This document shows positions 27,277-36,428 of a stretch of DNA of 64,000 nucleotides, piece by piece. Made by a program: the position numbers and the translations under genes. Every line of letters starts with the position of its first letter. Position 1 is the stretch's first letter. The stretch covers positions 147,067 to 211,066 of the forward strand of contig JAPPMM010000065.1 in the NCBI GenBank assembly GCA_028819075.1. Direction: 5' to 3'. The notes under the pieces were generated by a model that was not told the origin of the DNA, searched no databases, and saw only the letters and a list, made by a program, of their open reading frames with translations. Source of the stretch: Gammaproteobacteria bacterium. GTDB lineage: Bacteria; Gemmatimonadota; Gemmatimonadetes; Longimicrobiales; Gaopeijiaceae.

Positions 27277-27665
27277 GGCGAGCTCTTCCGTTCGCCGGGT
27301 GCGCCCGCCACACCTGGAAGCCGGGGGACGATGAAGAGACCATCCCGCCAGTCGGGAGCGATGCGCGCGAGCGGCCGCTCGAGAGGATCCGGCGTCGTTG
27401 CACCTTCTCCGGCCGGAGGACCGCTCCGGTCCGAGGCTTCCCCGAATGGTCGCGTGGAGCCCTCGTCCTGCGGGACGCCGGATGTGGGAGCAGGCTCCGG
27501 CGCGACCCCGCTCAACACCGCCATGTGCTCCAGGATCGAGCTCATGTCGCGCGCCATGCGCTTCGCCTCCCCCTGGTCGAGGCGGACGCGAGCGAGGGCG
27601 GCGATTCGGTGAATCTCCTCAATGGTTACGGTCACGCCCGGCTCCGTCCCATCCGGTCTGTTCAC
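27273..27665 (-). CDS. gatC: Asp-tRNA(Asn)/Glu-tRNA(Gln) amidotransferase subunit C
   Basis: Small stabilising subunit that wraps GatA and GatB. 130 aa, longer than the usual 95-100 because of a Pro/Gly/Ser-rich insertion (about residues 55-95). The N-terminal helices show [15 protein letters not shown] and a Met-rich helix. The C-terminal arm [14 protein letters not shown] is close to the canonical GatC ending. The GTG start at 27665 overlaps the pcrA stop (GTGA). Confidence 0.92.
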   Translation of the reverse strand: MNRPDGTEPGVTVTIEEIHRIAALARVRLDQGEAKRMARDMSSILEHMAVLSGVAPEPAPTSGVPQDEGSTRPFGEASDRSGPPAGEGATTPDPLERPLARIAPDWRDGLFIVPRLPGVAGAPGERKSSP

Positions 27666-29932
27666 TCGAACGCCCTCTCGAGACCCGCGAAGCGCGCTAC
27701 CAGTTTCTTCCTCCCCACGTCATCGAAATCCACCGTCACCCTGAGGTCCGGACCGAACCCCGAGATATCCAGGATCGATCCGAAGCCGAAGGTCCCGTGA
27801 ACCACGCGTTCACCTTGCCGGTAGCGGGGAGCGTCCTGGTTCAGATCATCGTATCGGGCCGGATCCGGGTCCGCATAGGCCTGGCTCCGGTCCAGGGACT
27901 CGCCACCATGCCTGCCCTCCCGGTACGCGCCTCTCGCGCGATACCGGTGGCGGGACAACTGCAGCCGCGACGAGCGCCGGTATTCCACCAGCGTGTCGGG
28001 AATCGTGCCGAGGAACGACGAGGGCCTCGATGTCATGCCCTCGCCGGCTCGCCATCTTCGCTCCGCGTAGCTGAGATAGAGTTTCTCCTCGGCCCGCGTG
28101 ATGCCCACATAGAAGAGCCTCCGTTCCTCCTCCAGTTCCTCGGGCAGTTCCAGCGCCCGCGACAGCGGAAACAGCCCCTCCTCCATTCCGGCGAGAAAGA
28201 CGCACGGGAACTCGAGCCCCTTCGCGCTGTGGAGGGTCATGAGGGTGACCGCGTCGGCCCCACTGTCGTGCGCGTCGATGCCCGTGACCAGCGCCGTGTG
28301 CTGAAGGAACAGATCCAGCTCGCTGGCCTTCGCGATCTCCTCCTCTTCGCCCAGATCATGCTCCGAGGGGTCGAAGCGGAAGGCGGCGGCGATCAACTCC
28401 GTCACGTTCGCGGCCCTGTCCTCGCCCTCCGGCCCCTCTTTGCGCAGCCGCTCCCGCAGGTCCAACCCGGTGACCACCGCCTCCGTGACCTCGCCCGCAT
28501 TGCGTTCCCGGGCGAGGGAGCGCCAGTCACCGATCATGCGCGCGAAGCGCCCGAGCGTGCGGGCGGTGGACGGCCGGATGCCTTCCGCCGCGCGCGCCTC
28601 CGCCGCAGCCTCGAGCAGCGACACCCCGCGTCCTCGTGCCCACGCCGTCAACCGGCTGCGCGACACCGTGCCGATTCCGCGTTTCGGATAGTTGACGACG
28701 CGGTTGAACGCCTCTTCGTCCCGGGGGTTCGAGATCAGCCGCAGATAGGCCAGCACGTCGCGGATCTCGCGCCTCTCGTAGAAGCGCACCCCTCCGACGA
28801 TCTGGTAGGGGATGAAGCGCCGCATCAGCTCTTCCTCGAGCGCGCGCGACTGGGCGTTGGTGCGGTAGAGGACGGCGAAACTCCCGAACGGCCATCCGTT
28901 GGCCTGCTTCAGCGACTCGGCCTCATCGGCGATGCAGCGAGCCTCGTCGGTCTCGGTCGCGGTGTGCAGAACGCTCAGCATTTCGCCGTCCGGGCGGCGC
29001 GTATGCAGCGTCTTCGCCTTGCGGGCAACGTTGTGCGAGATCGCGGCATTGGCCGCGTGGAGGACGTGTCCGGTAGACCGGTAGTTGCGCTCCAGCCGGA
29101 CGACGCGGGCGCTGGGGAAGACCGACTCGAACTGGAGGATGTTGCGGATGTCGGCCCCCCGCCATCCATAGATGCTCTGATCGTCGTCGCCCACCACCAT
29201 GAGGTTGCCGTGCGCACGCGCCAGCAGGTCGAGCAGCCGGAACTGGGCATGGTTGGTGTCCTGGTACTCGTCCACCAGCATGAACGCGAAGCGGTCCGAG
29301 TACCGGTACAGGATATCGGGATACGACTCCAGCAGCTCCACCGGCTTCATCAGCAGATCGTCGAAGTCGAAGGCGTTCTGGCGCTCCAGGGCAGCCTGAT
29401 ACTCGGGGTACACGAGCGCCGCGGCCGCCGCCAGCGGGTCGGCACCGTCCGCGTTCTCTTCATGAAACCGCTGCGGGCCGGCAAGCACGTTCTTGGCGGC
29501 ACTGATGACGCCCTGCACCGATCGCGGATTCCATCGCTCCGGGTTGACGCGGACGGCCTTCTGGGCCCGCTTGACCTGGTTCAGGCTCTGCTCGGAATCG
29601 AAGATTGTGAACGGGGCCACCCGGCCGACCTCGCCCGCGTGGATTCGCAGAAGACGAGCGCCCAGGGCGTGAAAGGTGCCGAGCCACATCCCCCGCGGCT
29701 CTTCTCCCAGGTAGTTGGCGACGCGCTCCCGCATCTCACCCGCCGCCTTGTTGGTGAAGGTGACGGCGAGGATGCGATGCGGCGGAACGCCGTGCTCGCG
29801 CACCAGATGGGCGATCCGGCAGGTAAGCGCCCGGGTTTTTCCGGTCCCTGCGCCGGCGAGCACCAGCAGAGGCCCCTCGAAGTGGAGCACGGCGGCCCGC
29901 TGCTCGGGGTTCAGCCCCTCCAGGTGATCCAC
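27662..29932 (-). CDS. pcrA: UvrD/PcrA-type 3'-5' DNA helicase
   Basis: SF1A helicase for excision repair and removal of proteins or RNAP from DNA. 756 aa from the GTG at 29932, with GAGG 9 nt upstream, just after the histidine-kinase stop. The apparent longer frame upstream is a shadow of that gene. Helicase motifs: GLNPEQRAAV (Q motif), GAGTGKTRAL (Walker A), VDEYQDTN (DExx box), DDDQSIYGWRGA, and TLHSAKGLEFPCVFL. The C-terminal region (last about 80 residues) ends in the Tudor-like domain typical of PcrA (GERVVHGTFGFGSI). Translationally coupled to gatC. Confidence 0.94.
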   Translation of the reverse strand: MDHLEGLNPEQRAAVLHFEGPLLVLAGAGTGKTRALTCRIAHLVREHGVPPHRILAVTFTNKAAGEMRERVANYLGEEPRGMWLGTFHALGARLLRIHAGEVGRVAPFTIFDSEQSLNQVKRAQKAVRVNPERWNPRSVQGVISAAKNVLAGPQRFHEENADGADPLAAAAALVYPEYQAALERQNAFDFDDLLMKPVELLESYPDILYRYSDRFAFMLVDEYQDTNHAQFRLLDLLARAHGNLMVVGDDDQSIYGWRGADIRNILQFESVFPSARVVRLERNYRSTGHVLHAANAAISHNVARKAKTLHTRRPDGEMLSVLHTATETDEARCIADEAESLKQANGWPFGSFAVLYRTNAQSRALEEELMRRFIPYQIVGGVRFYERREIRDVLAYLRLISNPRDEEAFNRVVNYPKRGIGTVSRSRLTAWARGRGVSLLEAAAEARAAEGIRPSTARTLGRFARMIGDWRSLARERNAGEVTEAVVTGLDLRERLRKEGPEGEDRAANVTELIAAAFRFDPSEHDLGEEEEIAKASELDLFLQHTALVTGIDAHDSGADAVTLMTLHSAKGLEFPCVFLAGMEEGLFPLSRALELPEELEEERRLFYVGITRAEEKLYLSYAERRWRAGEGMTSRPSSFLGTIPDTLVEYRRSSRLQLSRHRYRARGAYREGRHGGESLDRSQAYADPDPARYDDLNQDAPRYRQGERVVHGTFGFGSILDISGFGPDLRVTVDFDDVGRKKLVARFAGLERAFE

Positions 29933-29936
29933 CGGA

Positions 29937-31115
29937 TCAGGCCTCGGACGGAAGTCGTATGTTGAAGGTCGCGCCTGGCTCCCACTCCGACACCAGCTCG
30001 AGCTTCCCGCGGTGCACGCCCTGCACGATGCGGCGCGCCAGCGTGAGCCCCACGCCCCAGCCGCTCGCCTTGGTGGTAACACCGGGTTCGAAGATGTCGT
30101 CGCGCACGGCGGGATCGATTCCGGGACCGGTATCCGCGATGCGCACATCCACCCATCCCGCACCCGACCCGGAGCATGTGATCGAAATCCGGCCCCCGCG
30201 CCCGGCCAGGGCGTCGAGCGAATTCTTGAGCACGTTCTCGAGAGCCCAACTGAGCAGGACATGGTGTCCCCTGACCGCGGGCAGATCGGGGGGAACTTCC
30301 ATCACCAGTTCCACTTCCGACGCCAGGCTGGGGAGGCGGGAACGGAAGTAGCCCTCCAGCTCCTCCAGCACGCGGGTCAGGTCGACCCGCCCGAGGGCAG
30401 GCTCCCGGCCGATCAGTTCGAATCGGCGGGTAACGCGTTCGAGGCGCTCGACATCATCGTCGAGCTCGTGCAGGATCTCGCGCTCGGACAGCTCTCCGGG
30501 CCGCTCGGGCGCGGGCAGCTTGAGGAGTTCGACCCAGCCGTGCAGCGAAGAGATCGGTGTACCCAGCTGGTGTGCGAGTTCCCGGGCCATCACCGTCCAG
30601 GCCCGCTCTCCAGCCACTCTGCGCTGGTATCGCACCAGTCCCGCCAGCATGAGCACGACCAGCGCCAGCCCCCCCGCCTGAAGCCATGGAATCCAGCGCA
30701 GGCGCGTCAGAATCGGAGGTGGGCCGTAGTGGATGAGCTGGACTTCGGGATCGCCGACCGGGGGACTGCGCTGATCCAGGGTGTTGATGTAGCCGCGCAC
30801 CCGCTCCTGCCCCTGCGCCGAGCCGAGATCCACATCGAAGGGAAGGTTCTCGACGGCCAGCACGGTGTCTCCTGGTCCGGTCATTACGAACGGCACGCCC
30901 GACTCGGTGATCAGCAGTTGAAGCCCCCTGAGCGCCTGGATGGAACTGCCTTCCTCGGGGTCGGTCAGGCCTTCCATGACCTCGGCATAGATGCGCGTGA
31001 AGATCTCGCTGTCGGCCCGCAGTGCGCGCACGATCTGCTGCGTGTAGAGCAGATACCATCCGGCCAGTGCCACGAAGAGCGCCGCGAGCCCGACGTACCA
31101 GCGCTTCGGCGACAC
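29937..31115 (-). CDS. Two-TM sensor histidine kinase with HQxGTP H-box
   Basis: 392 aa. TM helices at about 7-25 and 142-162 enclose a periplasmic sensor of about 115 residues with no recognised ligand motif. The cytoplasmic part has His182 in ELAHQLGTPISSL, where the usual Glu after the His is Gln. The catalytic domain has ENVLKNSLDAL (N box), IADTGPGI (G1) and GWGVGLTLARRIV (G2). There is no receiver gene beside it: it sits between serS (15-bp gap) and pcrA (4-bp gap). The stimulus and partner cannot be told from the sequence. Confidence 0.88.
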   Translation of the reverse strand: MSPKRWYVGLAALFVALAGWYLLYTQQIVRALRADSEIFTRIYAEVMEGLTDPEEGSSIQALRGLQLLITESGVPFVMTGPGDTVLAVENLPFDVDLGSAQGQERVRGYINTLDQRSPPVGDPEVQLIHYGPPPILTRLRWIPWLQAGGLALVVLMLAGLVRYQRRVAGERAWTVMARELAHQLGTPISSLHGWVELLKLPAPERPGELSEREILHELDDDVERLERVTRRFELIGREPALGRVDLTRVLEELEGYFRSRLPSLASEVELVMEVPPDLPAVRGHHVLLSWALENVLKNSLDALAGRGGRISITCSGSGAGWVDVRIADTGPGIDPAVRDDIFEPGVTTKASGWGVGLTLARRIVQGVHRGKLELVSEWEPGATFNIRLPSEA

Positions 31116-31130
31116 CCGCCCGTCGCCTCC

Positions 31131-32408
31131 TCAGGGCAGCAGGCGACCGGCCCCGAGTCGCTCGGCCAGCGGCTCCGGCAGGGTCACGCTGCCGTCCTCA
31201 TCCTGGCCGGTCTCCAGCAGGGCCACCAGCAGCCGCGGCAGAGCGAGCGCCGAACCGTTCAACGTGTGCACGAATTCCGGCTTGCGGCCGGGATGGGGCC
31301 GATACCGCAGGTTCGCGCGCCGAGCCTGGTAGTCGGTGGTAGTGCTGACGCTCGACACTTCCAGCCAGCGGCGCACGCCCGGGGCCCAGACCTCCAGATC
31401 GTAGGTCATGGACGACCAGAAGCCCAGATCGCCCGTCGCCAGGCTGAGAACCCGATAGGGAAGCCCCAAGCGCTGCAGAACCACCTCGGCTTCCGCGGTC
31501 ATCTCCTCGAGTGCCTCTCGGCTGCGCTCGGGGGTCTCGTAGCGCACCAGCTCGACCTTGTCGAACTGATGCACGCGCAGCAGGCCGCGGGTATCGGCGC
31601 CCGCAGCGCCCGCTTCGCGCCGGAAGCAGGGTGAATAGGCGGTGTAGCGAAGAGGCAGTTCGTCCGCGGAGAGGATCTCGCCCCGGTGCATGTTGGTGAG
31701 CGGCACTTCGGAAGTGGGGATCAGCCAGAGGTCGTCCAGGGTCGTGACGTACGCATCCTCCTCGAACTTCGGGAGATGGCCGGTGGCGGTGAGGCTCTCG
31801 CGGGTGACCATGTAGGGCACGCGCATCTCGGTATAGCCGTGCTCGCGGACATGCAGATCGAGCATGTAGCCGATCAGCTCCCGCTGCAGGCGGGCGCCCC
31901 GGCCCGTGAGAACCGGAAATCCCGAACCCGAGATCCTTGCCCCGCGCGCGAGGTCGAGGAGCCCCAGGCCCTCCCCCAGCTCCCAGTGTGGTCTGGGCTC
32001 GAAATCGAAGTTCCGCTTCGTCCCCCATTTGCGCACAAGCGCGTTGGATTCCTCCCCCCCATCCGGTACTTCCGGCAGCGGCAGGTTGGGCATCTCCAGC
32101 AGGATATCGCGGATGTGCGCCTCCGCATCCTGCACCACTTCGCCGAGCGCGTCGATGCGGCCGCCCACCTTGCGCATTTCGTCGATCAGCCCGTCCGCCG
32201 ATTCACCCTTCCGCCTCAGTTCCCCGATGCGGCGGGAAACGGTGTTGCGGTGCGCCCTGAGCTCATCGGCTTCTCCGATCGAGGACCGGCGCCGCTCGTC
32301 GAGCGCGAGCAGGTGTTCGACCAGGGCGGCCCCGCCGGCGATGCCGCGCCGCGCTATTCCGGCACGAACCAGATCCGGTCGCGCCCGAATCATCCGCAGG
32401 TCGAGCAT
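31131..32408 (-). CDS. serS: Seryl-tRNA synthetase
   Basis: Class II synthetase charging tRNA-Ser (and Sec tRNA where present). 425 aa from ATG 32408 (MLDLRMIRARPDLV), the usual SerRS N-terminus; the 38 extra in-frame residues upstream are not homologous. The N-terminal coiled-coil arm (about residues 30-100) is followed by the catalytic core. Motif 2 is YSPCFRREAGAAGADTRGLLRVHQF, and motif 3 lies near the end (HTLNGSALALPRLLVALLE). First housekeeping gene after the lipoprotein. Confidence 0.96.
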   Translation of the reverse strand: MLDLRMIRARPDLVRAGIARRGIAGGAALVEHLLALDERRRSSIGEADELRAHRNTVSRRIGELRRKGESADGLIDEMRKVGGRIDALGEVVQDAEAHIRDILLEMPNLPLPEVPDGGEESNALVRKWGTKRNFDFEPRPHWELGEGLGLLDLARGARISGSGFPVLTGRGARLQRELIGYMLDLHVREHGYTEMRVPYMVTRESLTATGHLPKFEEDAYVTTLDDLWLIPTSEVPLTNMHRGEILSADELPLRYTAYSPCFRREAGAAGADTRGLLRVHQFDKVELVRYETPERSREALEEMTAEAEVVLQRLGLPYRVLSLATGDLGFWSSMTYDLEVWAPGVRRWLEVSSVSTTTDYQARRANLRYRPHPGRKPEFVHTLNGSALALPRLLVALLETGQDEDGSVTLPEPLAERLGAGRLLP

Positions 32409-32439
32409 GGCCCAGGAAGGGTTTGGGGGCAGATGGGGT

Positions 32440-33000
32440 TCAGGGGAAGATGTCCGGCTGCATCTTGCGGCTGTTGCAGATCCCGTTGGTGTCGAACACG
32501 AAGACCACGGTGCGTTCAACACGGTCCACGTCCAGGGGGACCATCTTCGCGTAGTGGTTGCAGAGCTGCCCGTAGTTGGAGCGCAAGCGCCGCGTGCGCA
32601 CCACGTAAAGGCTCCCGAGGTTCACCGGTACCGCCTGGTCCTCGATGTACACGTCATCGTCCTCGGGGGCTTCCTCGATGTCGTCGAAGTTCTCGTCGGG
32701 CAGCTCCACCAGCGCCGCATCCGAGTCGACGCCGAAGAATCCGGGGGTCAGGAAGACGGCCCTGCCGCCTTCGATGTCCACGGCCAGGTCCCAGGCTGAG
32801 GTGGTGGCGGGGGCTTCGATGCGGACCGCGTGCCGGGCACCGAAGTCGAAGCCTGTTTCGACGTTGGGCTCGGGGCGGGAGATCGCGTACAGGCGCACCG
32901 TATCGGCGGAGGCGATCCACTCGAGCGCGAAAGGATCTCTTCCGCACGCAGCGGTGGCAATCAGCGAAGGGAGAAGGAGGATGATCCCGAGCGAACGCAT
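32440..33000 (-). CDS. Putative lipoprotein of unknown function
   Basis: 186 aa. A hydrophobic signal (residues about 4-18) ends in a lipobox, ATAAC, with Cys19 followed by Gly, so the mature protein is probably a lipid-anchored envelope protein. The rest is acidic in the middle (DENFDDIEEAPEDDD, about 101-115) with beta-type segments, and has two further Cys in the C-terminal quarter (GQLCNHY and GICNSRKM) that might form a disulphide. I recognise no family. It is divergent from manC, has its own promoter candidate and is followed by serS after 31 bp. Confidence 0.75.
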   Translation of the reverse strand: MRSLGIILLLPSLIATAACGRDPFALEWIASADTVRLYAISRPEPNVETGFDFGARHAVRIEAPATTSAWDLAVDIEGGRAVFLTPGFFGVDSDAALVELPDENFDDIEEAPEDDDVYIEDQAVPVNLGSLYVVRTRRLRSNYGQLCNHYAKMVPLDVDRVERTVVFVFDTNGICNSRKMQPDIFP

Positions 33001-33068
33001 GACGACTGTTTGGCAACGGAGGAAGGGCTGGCTCCCGCGAACCGACAGCCTGCTCGCGGAGCGCGCAA

Positions 33069-33097
33069 AGACTACCCCGACGGCTCCGGCGGGTCAA
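33069..33097 (-). promoter_or_regulatory. Candidate promoter for the lipoprotein-serS-gatB operon
   Basis: Minus strand TTGACC (33092-33097) and TAGTCT (33069-33074) with 17 bp between. The start would fall near 33062, about 60 nt before the lipoprotein ATG. It lies in the 130-bp divergent gap with manC. A good -35 but only a half-matching -10. Confidence 0.4.
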
Positions 33098-33130
33098 CCC
33101 CGGCGCGGTGAATTCCGTTGATTTTACACT

Positions 33131-34258
33131 GTGCCGCGGGTAAGTTTCCGCGTGCATTCCGACCCGCATCAGCGAGCGGCGTTGACCCCCGCCGACCCCC
33201 ACCTCCGGGTCGTCATCCTCGCGGGTGGCGCCGGTTCCCGGTTCTGGCCCGCCAGCACGCCCACTCGCCCCAAGCAGCTCCTGCCGCTGGCATCGAGCCG
33301 CCCCCTCGTAGCCGACACGGTCCTGCGCGCGCTGGAGCTGGTCCCGGCCGGCCGGTTGCGGATCGTCGCGGGACGGCACCTGGAGTCACCACTGACTTCC
33401 GCGCTGCCGGAGTTACCTCCCGGTTGCTTCCTCTGGGAATCGCGGCCGCGCAGCACGGCACCGGCACTCACCTGGGCGACCTGGCGCGCCTGGCGAAGCG
33501 ATCCGGACGCGGTGATCGTTTCCCTGCATTCGGACCATGTCATACGTCCCGCCGCCGCGTTCCGATCGCTCGTCGCGCGCGCGTTGCGGATCGCGGCCCG
33601 AGACGATGTCCTGCTGACCGTCGGGGCCCGGCCGGATCGTCCCGATACCGGCTACGGATACCTGCAACCCGGCGACGCGCTGGACGGATCCGCCCGTGGC
33701 GGGGCAGGCGAGCCTCCCCGGCGTGTGCTGCGCTTTCACGAGAAACCCGACGCCGGGCGGGCCGCCGAGTACATTCGCCAGGGGTTCCTGTGGAACACGG
33801 GCATCTTCGTCTGGCGGGCATCGGTGTTCCTGAAGGAGCTGCGCGCGCACGCTCCCGGCATCGCCGCCCTGCTTCCGCGACTCGAGGACGGCGACGTGAA
33901 CGGCTTCTTCCGCCACGCGCCTACGGTCAGCGTCGACGAGGCCGTGCTGGAACGCAGCCGCTCGTGCGCCATGCTTCCGGTATCCTTTGACTGGGATGAT
34001 GTGGGCAGCTGGGAGGCGCTCGCCCGGACGCGGACGCCCGACCACCGCGGGAACACCCGGGCCGGCGATGTCGTCTGCGTTGAGAGTGACGACAACATCG
34101 TGTACAGCGAAGGCGGGCGGGTGGTGTTGTTCGGCGTCCGCGAGATGGTCGTGGTCGTCGCGGGGGACGTGACGATGGTCACGACCCGCGAGCACGCCCG
34201 CGAACTCAAGCGCCTCGTGCAGCGGCTGCCCTCCTCGTCGCGCGCCCAACGGACGTGA
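33131..34258 (+). CDS. manC: Mannose-1-phosphate guanylyltransferase
   Basis: Makes GDP-mannose for polysaccharides or glycosylation. 375 aa, without the C-terminal isomerase domain of bifunctional ManC/AlgA enzymes. The nucleotidyltransferase signature AGGAGSRFWPAST and PKQLLPL are clear, with HSDHVI, FHEKPD and the NTGIFVW motif. The frame starts at a GTG at 33131. Homology only begins near residue 25, so a GTG at 33152 is also possible. It overlaps the next gene by 4 bp (GTGA), indicating a polysaccharide-precursor pair. Confidence 0.92.
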   Translation: MPRVSFRVHSDPHQRAALTPADPHLRVVILAGGAGSRFWPASTPTRPKQLLPLASSRPLVADTVLRALELVPAGRLRIVAGRHLESPLTSALPELPPGCFLWESRPRSTAPALTWATWRAWRSDPDAVIVSLHSDHVIRPAAAFRSLVARALRIAARDDVLLTVGARPDRPDTGYGYLQPGDALDGSARGGAGEPPRRVLRFHEKPDAGRAAEYIRQGFLWNTGIFVWRASVFLKELRAHAPGIAALLPRLEDGDVNGFFRHAPTVSVDEAVLERSRSCAMLPVSFDWDDVGSWEALARTRTPDHRGNTRAGDVVCVESDDNIVYSEGGRVVLFGVREMVVVVAGDVTMVTTREHARELKRLVQRLPSSSRAQRT

Positions 34259-35547
34259 GCGCCCGTCTCTACCTGTTCGACGACGCCCGCGCCCGGCGCT
34301 GGGAGCCGTTTGCCCTGACACGCCCCGCAGCCGAACTGGTGCTTGGCGCGCTACGGCTCTGGGAGCGGGCAGCCCGCGCGTGGGGTGTGGAGTACGGCGG
34401 TCATCTTGCAGGCGCCCGCCTCGCCGGTTTCCGGGAAGACGAAGCGCCCGAGGCACTCGTGGCCTCCGACGTGGGGCGCGGCCTCCACCGCATCCTGATG
34501 TCCAGCCGGGCCGTGGTGCGGAGCCGGCCGCGGCAGCTGCCTCCGGTCCCCGCCGAACTGCGCATCGACGGCACGACCGTCGGGTGGAGCCTCCCTTCCG
34601 GTGCCCCGCTTCCCCAACCGCTTGACATCGCGGATCCCGCTGCCGCTCCCCGGACGAAGGCCGGAATCGAGCTGGAAGGATTCGTGCTGGAGCACGTCTG
34701 GGAGCTGGTGTCACGGATGCCCGCGCAGCTCCGTGAAGACCTCGAGGCCGGGATGTTCGCCCCTCTCGCGTCCACGCCGTCGAGCCGGGCCGGGGGGCGG
34801 CCGGTGGGGGCGCGCGAGGGTGGAATGGCGATCCCACCCTCGGGGTCCTCCCTCCCCCCCGGCGTCCACCTGCTGGGAGACGGCCTCTTCACCCTGGGCC
34901 CCGGTGCCGCCGTCGAGCCGGGCGTGATGCTGGACACGGGCCCGGGGCCTATCGTCCTCGGCGAGGGCGTGCGCGTGTGCGGGCCGGCTCGCCTGGAGGG
35001 TCCGCTGTATGTGGGACCCGGCTCGACCGTCCTCGGTGGAAGGATATGCGCTTCCTACGTGGGTCGGGCATGCAGAATCCGCGGCGACATCGAGAAGAGC
35101 GTCCTGCTCGGCTACGACAACAAGGCCCACGGCGGCTTCCTGGGCCGCTCGTACCTCGGCCGCTGGGTGAACCTGGGCGCGATGACCACGAACAGCGATC
35201 TTCGCAATGACTATCGCGACGTGAAGGTCCGTACGGGCGAAGGCGCCGTGCCATCCGGTCTGGGCAAGCTGGGCTGCCTTCTGGGCGACCACGTCAAGAC
35301 CGGCATTGGAACGCTCCTGAACACCGGCGCGGTCATCGGAGCAGGCTGCAACCTGTTCGGCGCAACGGCCCCGACGAGCCATCTCCCGCCCTTTCGATGG
35401 GGCGCGGCGCCCGAAGCGCCGCTCTTTGAGCTGAACCGCTTTCTGGACACGGCGGCGCATGTCATGAGCCGCAGGGGCGTTCGGCTTGCGCCGGAGATGC
35501 AGGCCGTTCTCGAGCGTGCCTGGCTCAGCGTGGCCGGCGCCGACTAG
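34255..35547 (+). CDS. GlmU-like sugar nucleotidyltransferase/acyltransferase
   Basis: 430 aa. The N-terminal half (LYLFDDARARRWEPFALTRP and AELVLG) matches the NTP_transf_4 type of putative sugar nucleotidyltransferase, which lacks the classical GxGTRM loop. The C-terminal half (about 215-400) is a left-handed beta-helix of hexapeptide repeats (PGPIVLGEGVRV, GPLYVGPGSTV), ending with the GlmU-like DHVKTGIGTLLNTG and GATAPTSH segments. This suggests nucleotidyl plus acyl transfer on a sugar phosphate. The substrate is unknown. Coupled to manC, so related to mannose or nucleotide-sugar metabolism (inference). Confidence 0.82.
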   Translation: MSARLYLFDDARARRWEPFALTRPAAELVLGALRLWERAARAWGVEYGGHLAGARLAGFREDEAPEALVASDVGRGLHRILMSSRAVVRSRPRQLPPVPAELRIDGTTVGWSLPSGAPLPQPLDIADPAAAPRTKAGIELEGFVLEHVWELVSRMPAQLREDLEAGMFAPLASTPSSRAGGRPVGAREGGMAIPPSGSSLPPGVHLLGDGLFTLGPGAAVEPGVMLDTGPGPIVLGEGVRVCGPARLEGPLYVGPGSTVLGGRICASYVGRACRIRGDIEKSVLLGYDNKAHGGFLGRSYLGRWVNLGAMTTNSDLRNDYRDVKVRTGEGAVPSGLGKLGCLLGDHVKTGIGTLLNTGAVIGAGCNLFGATAPTSHLPPFRWGAAPEAPLFELNRFLDTAAHVMSRRGVRLAPEMQAVLERAWLSVAGAD

Positions 35548-35567
35548 CCGGCGGGTCCGGAGCGGTC

Positions 35568-36389
35568 GTGCAGATCTGCGTGCTGGGCAGCGGCAGCAAG
35601 GGCAACTCGATTCTGGTCCGCTCCGGACGTGCGGCCGTGTTGGTGGACGCCGGCTTCAGCGCGCGCGAGACCGAGCGCCGCCTGCGGCTGGTCGGGGCCG
35701 AGGCGAGTGAGCTCGCGGCCATCATTCTCACGCACGAACATGGGGATCACACCCGCGGCAGCGGAGTGCTGGCGCGACGTCACGGTATCCCCGTCTGCCT
35801 CACCGAAGCCACCCGCAAGGCGTGCGGCCGCCTGTTCCGCGGGTCGGAACAGGTTGTGGAATACCGGCCCGGGCGAGCCTTCGGCGTCGAGGACCTGCGC
35901 GTGGAACCGTTCATGACCGTACACGACGCGGCCGATCCGGTGGCCATCGCCCTGGTCGATGTCGGATCCGGCGCCCGCGTCGGGCTCGCGACCGATCTCG
36001 GCCGGTCCACCGCGATCGTACGCCACGCGCTCGCGGGCTGCGACTTCCTGGTCCTGGAAGCCAATCACGACGAGACGCTTCTCCACCAGAGTTCCTACCC
36101 CGCCGCCGTCAAGTCGCGCATCGCATCCAGCCACGGGCACCTGTCCAACCGCGCGGCCGCCCGTCTTGCCCGGGATCTCCTCCATCCCCGCCTCGCCGGC
36201 ATACTGCTCGCCCACCTCTCTGCGGAGTGCAACACACCCGAGCTGGCGCGTGAAACCGTCTCTCGGGCACTGGCCAGGGCGGGATACCGGGGCTTTCTGG
36301 GCGTTGCCCGGCAGGAGGAGCCTACGGAGATGCTGTGCGTCGACACCCTGCGCCGGGAACGCGGTCCCGAGCAGCTGTCGTTTCTCTGA
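35568..36389 (+). CDS. MBL-fold metallo-hydrolase, WalJ/YycJ-like
   Basis: 273 aa metallo-beta-lactamase-fold protein. It starts QICVLGSGSKGNS, the WalJ/YycJ N-terminus, and has the metal motif THEHGDH, a later metal histidine in TVHD, and SHGHLSNRAAA near the C-terminus. Family members are thought to act as DNA exonucleases or in the coordination of cell-wall and replication control, but the activity here is unproven. It follows the GlmU-like gene by 20 bp and is convergent with rseP. Confidence 0.87.
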   Translation: MQICVLGSGSKGNSILVRSGRAAVLVDAGFSARETERRLRLVGAEASELAAIILTHEHGDHTRGSGVLARRHGIPVCLTEATRKACGRLFRGSEQVVEYRPGRAFGVEDLRVEPFMTVHDAADPVAIALVDVGSGARVGLATDLGRSTAIVRHALAGCDFLVLEANHDETLLHQSSYPAAVKSRIASSHGHLSNRAAARLARDLLHPRLAGILLAHLSAECNTPELARETVSRALARAGYRGFLGVARQEEPTEMLCVDTLRRERGPEQLSFL

Positions 36390-36428
36390 AGCCGTCGTTC
36401 CAGGCCCTGCCGCCGGGGCGGTTCGGCG

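Noticed and set aside
27398-29965. 855-codon plus-strand frame opposite pcrA
   Set aside because: The minus strand encodes a complete helicase with all motifs. The antisense product is Arg/His/Gln-rich low complexity.
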